NCBI GenBank assembly: GCA_002842045.1
Contig: PHBX01000027.1
Location: 45,496-87,501, forward strand
From: Chloroflexi bacterium HGW-Chloroflexi-3
GTDB lineage: Bacteria; Chloroflexota; Anaerolineae; Anaerolineales; Anaerolineaceae
DNA: 42,006 nucleotides
Direction of reading: 5' to 3'
The notes under the pieces were generated by a model. That model searched no databases. It saw nothing but the letters and a program-made list of their open reading frames with translations, and had not been told where the DNA came from. The position numbers and the translations under genes are program-made. Positions 25,273-34,235 of the stretch are shown piece after piece. The number at the start of each line of letters is the position of its first letter. The stretch's first letter is position 1.

Positions 25273-27540
25273 ATGCAAATTTCCCCAACCAGGACTGAAA
25301 AAACACTCCCCAAAACCTCAACCATCATTCACCGAATAAGAGAATTTACCCTCATCGGAAGAGATCCGGTTCTCTTCATGAGTTTGTTATTATCTGGCAT
25401 TTTTATATTTGTTTTTATAGTCTTCCCTTTATACCGGTCCGTATCCGGTGGTTTTATTTCTAAAGAAGGTGCATTTGATGTCACCTACTTTGCCCGTTAT
25501 TTTGATGATTATTTCGGCCCAGGATTACGCAAAGCATTCTACGACACCATGTTGATGGGTTTATTAACAGCCACAACAGGGACACTGGTTGGCTTTATCT
25601 TTGCTTATGCGGTGGTGCGTTGTAATATTCCCGGAAAAAAATACATCCATTGGTTAGCATTGGTTCCAACCGTATCCCCCCCGTTCGCATTGGCGCTTTC
25701 CATGATTTTATTGTTTGGTCGTAATGGGCTGATCACAAAAAAAATTTTTGGAATCACTTTTATACAGGGCATGAATGACGTCTATGGTCTGGATGGATTG
25801 GTTATCGTACAGACAATCACATTCTTCTCTGTTTCTTACCTGATCCTGCGAGCCATGTTAGAGCGGCTAAATCCAGCCATTGAGGAAGCAGCATCCAGCC
25901 TGGGTGCAGGGCGATTTCATTTGTTTCGCACCATCACCTTGCCACTTTTGACCCCTGGAATTGCAGCATCATTTCTGTTGCTCTTCGTCGAATCGCTGGC
26001 AGATTTGGGTAATCCGTTATTTCTGTCGGGTAATCGCACGGTACTCTCTGCTCAAATCTTCCTGGCGGTCATCGGTGAATACAACTATCAGAAAGCCAGC
26101 GCTTTATCCTTTGTGTTGATGATTCCCACCCTGGTAATTTTTCTCGTTCAACGTTATTACGTAAATCGCCGTACGTATATCTCCGTAACCGGAAAACCGG
26201 CGGGATCGATCATCCTGGAAAAAGACCCCATTATTCGCTGGTTCTTTAATATTTTAACGTATGCGATGATCGGTTTCATTCTGCTTTTGTATTTAACAAT
26301 TGTTTATGGATCCTTCAGTACTGCCTGGGGGGTGGATTTCACGCCTACCTTGCGCCATTGGGAAATGACTCTCACGCGGGGCGTCGAAGCTATCCTGGAT
26401 ACTACCTTCCTGAGTGCCCTGGCAACGCCATTCGCAGCCATCCTGGGTATGATCATTGCCTGGCTGGTGGTGCGGAAAAACTTCACCGGGAAATCGGTGC
26501 TTGATTTCACCTCCAATCTGGGCGGAGCTGTTCCTGGTACGATTTTGGGTATTGGATTTGTAATGGCATTCAACAAGCCACCACTGGCATTAGCAATAGT
26601 GATTTATGCGGCGATGGCATTGTTTTTTGCTTCGGTGGTTGGAAAGACCCGCTGGGAAAAGATCATCATCCTGGTGGTGGGTACAGCGACAGGAGTGGCA
26701 CTAAATCAGGTATATGAACCTTATATGTATTACATCCTGGGTGGATTCTATCTGGTGGTGGCGATTTATATGATGATTACCCAAAAGGTATTTAGAAAAC
26801 CACTGGTACTGGCAGTGTTGGGAATTTACGTGATGTCCACCAATTGGTCTGTGATGATTTCAAAACCAATTGCGGATTTCAGTCGCTCTTTGGAGCGCGG
26901 TTTTTGGAGTAACGCAATATTTCAGGCATCAGATCATATCAAGGTGCTTGTACAACCCACACCGGCTCTTCTTGCAATTGCATTGGTATTTGCAGGGGTT
27001 TTATTACTACAAAATTTGAGTAGAAAAATCTCTCGGATCGGTATTGGCATTTTGACACTGGCTGTTCCATGTGCACTTTCGTTTGTAGGTGTTCCATTTG
27101 CCATGGTGGGTGGTGCGTATATTATCATGGGCGCCTTTATTGTGCGCTCAGTACCCGCATCCGTGCGCTCGGGTGTGGCGGCTCTGCAGCAAATTGATCC
27201 ATCGATTGAAGAGGCATCCAATATGCTGGGGGCGGATTCTCAATATACTTTCCGTAAGGTGACCTTGCCGTTGATCTTACCGGCTTTGTTCGCCGGACTG
27301 GTCTTCAGTTTTACCCGGCATATGACCAGCGTCTCTGCCATCATTTTCCTGATCTCAGCCAAATGGAGGATTGTAACCGCTTCCATCCTGAGTGAGTGGG
27401 AGCAAGGTGGTGTCAGCATCGCGGCGGCGTATTCAACCGTGATTATCATTTTTGTTTTGATCGCCATTTTTGTGCTTAACTTGTTTGTCAATAAACTATT
27501 TAAAGGTAGAGGTTCTGTGGATATGAGCCAGGGATTTTAA
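25273..27540 (+). CDS. Fused double permease of the ABC importer with extra membrane insert
   Basis: A 755-residue FbpB/AfuB-type permease in which both transmembrane halves are one chain. Each half has its EAA coupling loop: EEAASSLGAGRFHLFRTITL (204-223) and EEASNMLGADSQYTFRKVTL (646-665). FbpB proteins known to me are about 500-560 residues. Here the second half is interrupted between GTILGIGFVMAFNKPP (about 422-437) and GGAYIIMGAFIVRSVP (about 613-628) by about 175 residues containing several hydrophobic segments. The frame is open throughout and codon use looks normal, so this is an insertion rather than damage. It lies 18 bases upstream of the ATPase gene. GGATGG precedes the ATG. Confidence 0.88.
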   Translation: MQISPTRTEKTLPKTSTIIHRIREFTLIGRDPVLFMSLLLSGIFIFVFIVFPLYRSVSGGFISKEGAFDVTYFARYFDDYFGPGLRKAFYDTMLMGLLTATTGTLVGFIFAYAVVRCNIPGKKYIHWLALVPTVSPPFALALSMILLFGRNGLITKKIFGITFIQGMNDVYGLDGLVIVQTITFFSVSYLILRAMLERLNPAIEEAASSLGAGRFHLFRTITLPLLTPGIAASFLLLFVESLADLGNPLFLSGNRTVLSAQIFLAVIGEYNYQKASALSFVLMIPTLVIFLVQRYYVNRRTYISVTGKPAGSIILEKDPIIRWFFNILTYAMIGFILLLYLTIVYGSFSTAWGVDFTPTLRHWEMTLTRGVEAILDTTFLSALATPFAAILGMIIAWLVVRKNFTGKSVLDFTSNLGGAVPGTILGIGFVMAFNKPPLALAIVIYAAMALFFASVVGKTRWEKIIILVVGTATGVALNQVYEPYMYYILGGFYLVVAIYMMITQKVFRKPLVLAVLGIYVMSTNWSVMISKPIADFSRSLERGFWSNAIFQASDHIKVLVQPTPALLAIALVFAGVLLLQNLSRKISRIGIGILTLAVPCALSFVGVPFAMVGGAYIIMGAFIVRSVPASVRSGVAALQQIDPSIEEASNMLGADSQYTFRKVTLPLILPALFAGLVFSFTRHMTSVSAIIFLISAKWRIVTASILSEWEQGGVSIAAAYSTVIIIFVLIAIFVLNLFVNKLFKGRGSVDMSQGF

Positions 27541-27558
27541 AATACCGGAGAGGAACTT

Positions 27559-28644
27559 ATGTACTTAACTCTAGAAAACATCACAAAAATATTTCCAGCT
27601 CGCGGAGGTGTAGGCGAAGTTACCGCCGTATATAATGTCAACCTGGATATCGAAAAAGGAGAGCTGATTACATTATTAGGTCCCAGTGGCTGTGGAAAAA
27701 CCACAACCCTGAGGATGATCGCCGGGTTTGAATTTCCTACCGAAGGACAGATCGTTCTGGATGGTAACGAAATTAATATGTTGCCACCTCACAGACGCGA
27801 TATGTCAATGGTCTTCCAGAGTTATGCCATTTTTCCGCACCTGGATGTATTTGAGAATATTGCTTATGGTTTGAATGTGCAGCGTTTGCCCAAGGCTGTC
27901 ATTCAGGAGAGAGTGAACCGAGTGCTGGATCTGGTTCAGTTACAGGGTTATGGAGATAGAGCGCCAACCCAGCTTTCGGGTGGGCAACAGCAACGGGTTG
28001 CATTGGCAAGGGCATTGATTATGGAGCCCAAAGTCTTATTGATGGACGAGCCGCTCTCTAATCTGGATGCCAAGCTGCGCGAGGAAATGCGCTTTGAAAT
28101 CCGGCGCATTCAGAAGGAGTTGAATATCACCAGTGTGTATGTTACGCATGATCAGATCGAAGCAATGACATTATCAGACCGGATTGTGGTTATGAATAAT
28201 GGGATCATTGAACAGGTTGGTACACCGGTGGAAATGTACCGCTTCCCCAATAGCCGCTTTGTAGCGAATTTTATTGGTCGTGCTAATTTTGTGCATGGAA
28301 TTACACAGAAACAAAGTGGGCAGAATCTGGTTGTGAAAGTATTTGATGAAGTGATCGAGTTATTAAATATTCAACGTGATTTTCGGGAACATGAATCGGT
28401 CAACCTCATTATCCGCCCTGAAATGATCCGCATTAATAAGACCGGCGAACTCTTCTCTGGCATCATTCGACGCGGTGTTTATCTGGGCGATGTGATAGAA
28501 TACGATGTTGAAGTAAACGGGCAGTTACTGACCTGCGTCGAGTCCGATCCGTATGTGATGGAATTATTCCCGAATGGCGAGCAGGTTACAGTCGGGTTTG
28601 CTGAAGGCTGTATTCAGGTTCTACCTGAAGAAGAAAATAATTAA
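27559..28644 (+). CDS. ABC importer ATPase, FbpC/PotA type
   Basis: A 361-residue ATPase with all motifs: Walker A GPSGCGKTT (41-49), Q-loop Q87 in VFQSY, signature LSGGQQQR (139-146), Walker B LLMDEP (160-165) and the switch His in YVTHDQ. The C-terminal 120 residues form a TOBE-like domain (around IIRPEMIRI and YDVEVNGQLL), as in MalK/PotA/FbpC importers. GGAGAGGA lies upstream of the ATG. It completes the importer with the two preceding genes. Substrate is inferred only from the binding-protein class. Confidence 0.95.
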   Translation: MYLTLENITKIFPARGGVGEVTAVYNVNLDIEKGELITLLGPSGCGKTTTLRMIAGFEFPTEGQIVLDGNEINMLPPHRRDMSMVFQSYAIFPHLDVFENIAYGLNVQRLPKAVIQERVNRVLDLVQLQGYGDRAPTQLSGGQQQRVALARALIMEPKVLLMDEPLSNLDAKLREEMRFEIRRIQKELNITSVYVTHDQIEAMTLSDRIVVMNNGIIEQVGTPVEMYRFPNSRFVANFIGRANFVHGITQKQSGQNLVVKVFDEVIELLNIQRDFREHESVNLIIRPEMIRINKTGELFSGIIRRGVYLGDVIEYDVEVNGQLLTCVESDPYVMELFPNGEQVTVGFAEGCIQVLPEEENN

Positions 28645-28687
28645 TAGCGCTACCCACTTCCATTCATAAAAGGATTTGATTTTTATC

Positions 28688-29728
28688 ATGCAAATTCCAG
28701 TTATTTTAATTGCGATTTTATCGGCTTTGTTATTTGGGGCAGCGACTCCTCTCAGTAAAAACCTGCTGGACCATTTAACTTCCTTTCAATTAGCGGGTCT
28801 GCTGTACATCGGTGCGGCTCTGGGGGTTGCCATATTGGTAATTCGGGATAAAAAATTTACCTGGCCCTGGCATATGGATCGCAAAAACGCTTTTCGCCTG
28901 CTGGGAGCTGTTCTGTTTGGCGGTATGCTGGGGCCTGTGTTGCTGCTAGCCGGGTTGCGTTTGGCAAATGCAGCTTCGGTTTCAATGTGGCTCAATCTGG
29001 AAATGGTTGCTACCGCCATTCTTGGGCACTTTATATTCAAAGACCACCTGACAAAAACAGGATGGATGGCGGCGGGCGGCATCTTGTTATCCGCCATCAT
29101 TCTAACCTCTGGAGAAGGCTCTGCTGGCATTCTCGCTGGGATTCTGGTTACACTTGCCTGTGTTAGTTGGGGGATTGACAATCACCTGACTGCATTAATA
29201 GATGGAATCACCCCGGCGCAATCCACGCTTTGGAAGGGGCTGGTAGCCGGGACAACCAACCTAATCATTGGTGTCAGCATTGCTCCTTTAACCGGTTCTT
29301 TCGGCTCTGTAGCGGGTGGTTTGATCCTGGGTGTTTTTGCCTATGGGTTTAGCATCGTTCTGTATATAACGGCAGCACAACAATTAGGGGCAACCCGCAG
29401 TCAATTGATATTTTCCAGCGCGCCATTCTGGGGGATATTACTTTCGATTTTGATTCTTGGTGAGAAATTTACCTGGCAGTTAGCGATTGCAATCCTCTTA
29501 TTCGTTGGGTCACTGCTTTTGCTCATGCGCGAGCAACATCAGCACACCCATATTCATCAAGGTGTCACGCATGATCACCCACACCGCCATGATGATGGCC
29601 ACCATGATCATCATGAGCATGCTGAGAATAGTAGCTGGCATACACACCTACATCAACATGATTTCTTAAGCCATGCTCACCCACATTGGCCAGATTTACA
29701 TCACAGACATCTTCACTCACAGGACTAA
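28688..29728 (+). CDS. EamA-family transporter with His-rich tail
   Basis: From the ATG at 28688 (346 aa; a TTG at 28676 is an alternative) the first 285 residues are a normal ten-helix EamA/DMT exporter with two repeated halves; GAATPLSKNLL near the start and GATRSQLIFSSAPFWGILLS in the second half are typical. The last 65 residues are a soluble tail with 24 His, arranged as HxH, HH and HDxHH clusters, plus Asp and Glu. Such tails bind Zn, Ni, Co or Cu in metal transporters and chaperones. It follows the iron-type ABC importer by 43 bp on the same strand and may share its transcript. A metal-linked role is inference; most EamA proteins carry amino acids or other organic solutes. Confidence 0.88.
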   Translation: MQIPVILIAILSALLFGAATPLSKNLLDHLTSFQLAGLLYIGAALGVAILVIRDKKFTWPWHMDRKNAFRLLGAVLFGGMLGPVLLLAGLRLANAASVSMWLNLEMVATAILGHFIFKDHLTKTGWMAAGGILLSAIILTSGEGSAGILAGILVTLACVSWGIDNHLTALIDGITPAQSTLWKGLVAGTTNLIIGVSIAPLTGSFGSVAGGLILGVFAYGFSIVLYITAAQQLGATRSQLIFSSAPFWGILLSILILGEKFTWQLAIAILLFVGSLLLLMREQHQHTHIHQGVTHDHPHRHDDGHHDHHEHAENSSWHTHLHQHDFLSHAHPHWPDLHHRHLHSQD

Positions 29729-29807
29729 ACATTTATAGACTTCTTTTATCGATAAACCTGATCAATTGACCAGGCGAAAAACCACCTTCTATTGGATGAA
29801 ATGTATT

Positions 29808-29854
29808 AAACCTCGCAGTAAACTGATGCATAACTAACATCCCAGGCGAGGTTT
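29808..29854 (+). promoter_or_regulatory. Leader hairpin covering the CPBP ribosome binding site
   Basis: AAACCTCGC (29808-29816) pairs perfectly with GCGAGGTTT (29846-29854) across a 29-base loop. The 3' arm includes GAGG, the ribosome binding site of the ATG at 29857. Folding would block translation, so the loop could hold a control element. It could also simply be an inverted repeat. Confidence 0.45.
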
Positions 29855-29856
29855 TT

Positions 29857-30510
29857 ATGGATAACAATTTATTGGGGTTTATTAAGGGTTTATTTGTGGT
29901 GCGTTGGAAACCAGGTAAAGATCTGGTTGTCGTCGGTGTTTCCTGGATTTTGGTGGTGGCGTCTTTATACACTGCCACCGTAATTGTCGGGGCAGATACC
30001 GGGGGAGGCATTCCTTACTTTTTGCTGTATGCGATTGTCACTGCCACCCTCTTTGGTATTGGATTGCCGCTTTATTGGTTGATGTTCAGGCAAAAACGTC
30101 CCATCCGTGATCTTGGTATAACTAAGAAAAATCTTTTGCTCAGCCTGACTTTGCAGGTTGTCCTTGCTGGTATTATCCTTCCGGGGGGATTCAAAGATCT
30201 CGCGCTTCAGCAGTTTGAACAATTGGCACCTCTCATTTGCCTGGCACTGGCAATTGGATTTTTTGAAGCCATTTTCTGGCGTGGATGGATGTTGATGCGC
30301 CTGGAAGAGGCCTTTGGATTTATTTTGTGGCCGGTATTTCAGCCAGGTGAGCAATTGATTACGCTTGTTAAAGAAGGATTGGAATTACCATTGCTTGCTT
30401 CGGTTGGTTTTATTGAAGTGTTCATCGTGATGATTGTGTTGTTATGGCTTTCCACAAGATTTCTGCGAAAACACAATCAAAAAACGAAGTTGGTGGCTAC
30501 CTCACTTTGA
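29857..30510 (+). pseudogene. CPBP (CAAX-type) membrane protease lacking its middle helices
   Basis: A 217-residue membrane protein. Residues 1-150 follow the CPBP family, including the first catalytic block as FFEAIFWRGW (about 134-143). After RLEEAFGFI the family normally has about 45 residues with helices carrying the catalytic His, before a block like the LWPVFQPGEQLITLVKEG seen here. In this gene the two are joined directly near 30318-30328, in frame. The second catalytic motif is therefore absent. The open frame is unbroken and the start has a ribosome binding site, so a shortened protein may be made, but proteolysis is unlikely. Comparison with relatives is from memory of the family. 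Confidence 0.65.
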
Positions 30511-30534
30511 GAATATTGTATTCGCAAATGATTT

Positions 30535-31949
30535 TTAGACAGGTGATATTAGTTCAAGATGGGCAGCGTGAATTACTTCTCTGTCCATCTTTATCACCTC
30601 GCGATCGTAGGTCAGAAAGCCATTGATCTCATATTCCACATCACAAATTTCAGTGTAGATGGCTGCCACCAATCCTTTTTCTTTGAGAGTCATCAGCTTG
30701 TGGCATGGCCGGTCCTACATACTTGTGAATGGAATAAATATCCCCATTACTCTGGTCGAACCAGCCGGAGGCGACATCCACCAGACGGGATGGATCACTG
30801 GATTTGACCCAATCACCGATTTCTCTGGCATTGAATTGTCCCCAGGATTCATTGAACGGTACCCACACCACGATGGAAGGATGATTGTGTAAAGTCTGCA
30901 TCATTGCCTGTAATTCACGTTTGAAATTCTCACGCACCAGCGGATCTTCCCGGCCGAACCAGTGATAAAGACGATCATCCCGAATTTTGAGGTTGAGCAG
31001 GAATCCCATGCCAAGTACCAAAGTTTGTGGAACCTTTCCTCCAGAGGGCATATCCTGCCAGACCAGCATCCCCAGCCTGTCGCAATGGTAGTACCAGCGA
31101 GCCGGCTCGACCTTAATATGCTTGCGCATCATGTTCATGCCCAGCGATTTGCAGAATTCAATGTCGTAACACAAGGCTTCATCCGTTGGGGCGGTGTAGA
31201 GGCCATCCGGCCAGTAGCCTTGATCCAGAGGACCATACTGAAAGATTGGTTTTCGATTAAGGTATATACGTGGCGTCCCCTGCTCATCCGGTTGCAAACT
31301 GATCTCCCGGAAGCCGCAATACGAATCGATAGTATCCACAATCTGGTTCTTATCGCTCAAAGTAATCTTCAAGTCATACAGGCAGGGGTCTTCGGGCGAC
31401 CATAGATGTGCATCTGGATATTCAAGGATTATCTTTTGCCCATGAACACCACAGGCTTGTGTCAAAACGATGCCCTCTTTTAATAATTCAACCAGGATCT
31501 CATGCTCCTCCAACTCATCTGAGAGAGAAACATGCACTGCAAGCCGGGCTGGCTCAATGCTTGGTGTCAAGTTAATCTCATTGATATAAACTTCGGGTAA
31601 CGGCTCGAGCCAAACCGTTTGCCAGATAGACGATCCTCCGGCTTTTCCATTCCAAGGGAATCTCAAAGGTGCGCCGGTACCAGAGGCGTTCAGTAGGAAG
31701 AAGAGGTTTACCAACACCGGAGAGAGATGATTCAACCGCGAAAGGCACCAGGATTTTTCCTTGATATTGCAGTGGTATTTCCTGTTCACTGGCTAATACG
31801 GCATACTCCCAAAGTCCATTCAGGTTCATCCAGTCAGCACGCACCAGTTGCGGACGTGGATATTCAGGTAAAGGATACTGTGGATCAATATCTTTTGCCC
31901 AACCGGTCTTAATCTTGACTGAAACCGGAGACCAATCTGGAGGGGTCAT
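30535..31949 (-). pseudogene. GH2 glycosidase with two internal deletions
   Basis: Remnant of a family 2 beta-galactosidase/beta-glucuronidase-like gene. The N-terminal domain (31949 downward: YPRPQLVRADWMNLNGLWEYA, RLWYRRTFEIP) is cut near 31630-31640. The frame then jumps to SSIWQTVWLEP, losing most of the carbohydrate-binding half of that domain (about 80 codons by family comparison). The acid/base block FNESWGQFN is kept. Near 30690-30705 a second junction removes the nucleophile region; the C-terminal end continues in yet another frame (LMTLKEKGLVAAIYTEI, NGFLTYDRE) to a stop at 30535. Three fragments in different frames cannot give an active enzyme. Its ATG overlaps the stop of the broken MFS gene upstream. 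Confidence 0.88.
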
Positions 31950-32700
31950 ACATCCACCTCTGCCAATCTAATTTGTTTGGGGATCCGCAGTAAAGGAAGA
32001 AGAGCCAGTAAATTGATCGCTGCAGCGGCGTAATAGATGACCGGGGTGGAAATAAATCCTGCTTCACCATTTAATAAAGTAGGAATCCCATAAGAGCGAA
32101 TCAGAAAGGATCCGATAGCCGGTCCAATCACCATCGGCAGCAAAACCCAAAAAACCATACGTACCCCCTGGAATTGGCCACGCTGTTGAGTAGGATAAAG
32201 GTCTTTCAACCAGGCACCGGAGACAATGCCAAACGCAGCCATGGCTACTGTCTGGAGTACTCCGGACAACAGCAGGAATGGGATCTCACGGGCGAAAGAG
32301 AATACCAGAGCAGTCACAGCTGCTGCAAAAGCCATCCACAGAATAAAGGTGCGGCGGGGAATGCGATCAACCAGTATCCCCAGCGGGATGGTGCTGAGAG
32401 CTGTGATGATCAGAACGCCGCCCATGATCAACCCCAGGGTACCTTTGTCATATCCCAGGAAATGTTCAATATAGATAAGCAGGTAGGGGAAAGTGACCTG
32501 CCAGGCAATTCCGTTGATGGAGACAGCTACAAATAAAAGAAACAGGATATTGTTTTTACGAACAATTTCTAAACTGAAGGTTTTGAGCACTGCACGCCAG
32601 TAAGGCAGGCGTAGCTGGTTCTTTTCTTCCTGGCTGACAGGTGCATCTTTTAAGAGTAAGCCACCAATGAGGCCGGTCAGGGTAACAAAACCACGTTTGG
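31946..32700 (-). pseudogene. MFS transporter, N-terminal half missing
   Basis: The recognisable sequence runs from RGFVTLTGLIGG (about 32695) through SLEIVRKNNILFLLFVAVSINGIAWQ and six helices to a stop at 31946. This is the second half of a GPH/MFS-type carrier, about 240 residues; the first six helices are absent. The open frame continues to 32764 without any ATG or GTG start or family-like sequence. A GTG at 32590 is internal. It is followed, with a four-base overlap, by the GH2 remnant, so the pair was probably a sugar uptake and cleavage unit before being damaged. The cut end faces the truncated permease gene. Confidence 0.82.
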
Positions 32701-32763
32701 AGTCAGCTATAATTTTCTTTGATTTATTTATTTCTTTCTCTGTGTTGTCGTATAACGAATTAA

Positions 32764-33735
32764 TTCACATCCAATGGTAGAGAGTTTAACCTGAAAGGAT
32801 TAGGTGTAAGTGAAGAAAGGTCTTATGATTTTCAAGAAAATATTCCTGCCCGTCGGTTGGTATCCCAGAATGAAAACTGGGGACAATGGTTTAATTTCAC
32901 CCGAATCTTTCCCACTCCTTATTATTATTTGCTGTTTGCCAATCCAGACACGAATACACCCAAAGTGTTGAATGGACTTTATCAGTTGAGAATTAATGGT
33001 ATTACATTTGAACCAGAAAGTGATATCAAAACTGAATTGGTGATGTTGGGGCAAGTGTATGGTTTGGCAGGTACAGATTACTTGAGACGTGATTTGTCTG
33101 TTCCATTGTTTTGGGGTATGCCATTCGCACTAATCATCGGGTTGTTTGGATCATTAGCAACAACAATTCTTTCCATGTTGCTGGCAGCAACTGGAGTGTG
33201 GTTTGGTGGTTGGGTGGATGATTTAATCCAGCGGTTGACAGAAGTAAACCTTATTTTGCCCATTCTGGCGATCAGTGTATTGGCTTATGCATATCTTGGA
33301 ATCAGTATTTGGGTAATATTCATAATTGTTATTTTATTAAATGTGTTTGGCGCGCCATTGAAAAGTTTTCGATCAGTCTTGTTGCAAGTGCGCGAATCAC
33401 CTTACATTGAATCTGCCAGAGCATATGGCGCTAGCAGTTTCCGAATAATTATTAAATATTTGGTGCCGAGAATTATCCCGGTATTGGTACCACAATTAGT
33501 CATTCTGATTCCTAGTTTTGTGTTTCTGGAAGCAACTCTAGGATTATTTAATATCAGTACGGGTCTACCCACCTGGGGCACTGTGATTTATCAGGCTGCT
33601 TCAAAAGGCGCGCTTTATGGATCTCGCTATTGGGTTCTTGGTCCATTAATCCTACTACTCCTTTCCGGCTTTGCATTTTCATTATGTGGTTCCGCCCTGG
33701 AGAAAATCCTTAATCCGCGCTTATTAGATGATTGA
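32764..33735 (+). pseudogene. OppC/DppC-type ABC permease, 5' end missing
   Basis: The frame is open from 32764 but has no ATG or GTG; the first possible start is a TTG at 32857 in the middle of the extracytoplasmic domain. The part present includes AGTDYLRRDL (the family block before the core), GGWVDDLIQRLTEVNLILP, the EAA loop ESARAYGASSFRIIIKYLVPRIIP, and a complete C-terminal end (SALEKILNPRLLDD). The first membrane helix and probably more are missing. No binding protein, OppB or ATPase gene is near, so even an intact gene would be an orphan here. It meets the truncated MFS gene head to head at 32.70-32.78 kb. Confidence 0.78.
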
Positions 33736-33836
33736 TTTTTGTAAATCACTATAAATCGTTAATTTCCAGACCTATCACATCTACATTGGGTTTCTATTTT
33801 TTTAAATGATAATAATTTTGAATCAAAGGAGTAAAT

Positions 33837-34235
33837 ATGCCCACCATTTTTCAAAAATTAAATCTGAAAGACCAGAAACAAATCCTGGTGTTGAACGCTA
33901 CCAGGAGTTTTGAAGGTGAATTGGGTACGTTAACAGACGTGGAAATTAAACGACATCTGGACGAGGTGACCGAAATCGATTTCGCGCTTGTATTCGTTAC
34001 CAGAAAAGCTGAGATTGACGAACACTCACTTCCATTGGTTGCTAAGGCGCGTGGTGATTTGATCCTCTGGTTTGTTTATCCCAAAGGCACATCCAAAAAA
34101 TACAAGGCGGATTTCAACCGTGATAATGGCTGGGATGTGATTTCAGCAGCGGGTTATCAACCGGTACGTATGGTGGCGATTGATGAAGATTGGTCTGCAT
34201 TGCGATATCGTCGTTCGATCTACGTGAGGCGATAA
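33837..34235 (+). CDS. Conserved hypothetical protein, DUF3052-like
   Basis: A 132-residue soluble protein. FQKLNLKDQKQILVLNA at the start, FALVFVTRKAEID in the middle and LWFVYPKGTSKKYKADFNRDNGWD followed by RMVAIDEDWSALRYRR at the end are the pattern of a conserved family of unknown function that I believe is DUF3052-like. AAAGGAG lies five bases before the ATG. The stop overlaps the ATG of the next gene by one base (TAATG), so the two are probably translated together. Confidence 0.8.
   Translation: MPTIFQKLNLKDQKQILVLNATRSFEGELGTLTDVEIKRHLDEVTEIDFALVFVTRKAEIDEHSLPLVAKARGDLILWFVYPKGTSKKYKADFNRDNGWDVISAAGYQPVRMVAIDEDWSALRYRRSIYVRR

Noticed and set aside
29530..29728. His-rich tail as a frameshift artefact
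   Set aside because: The tail keeps the frame of the last helix, has a regular HxH pattern and ends in a normal stop; His-rich sequence of this regularity is unlikely by chance.
30535..33735. Polysaccharide-utilisation or new sugar operon
   Set aside because: The genes concerned are truncated or internally deleted, so the locus cannot work as it stands.
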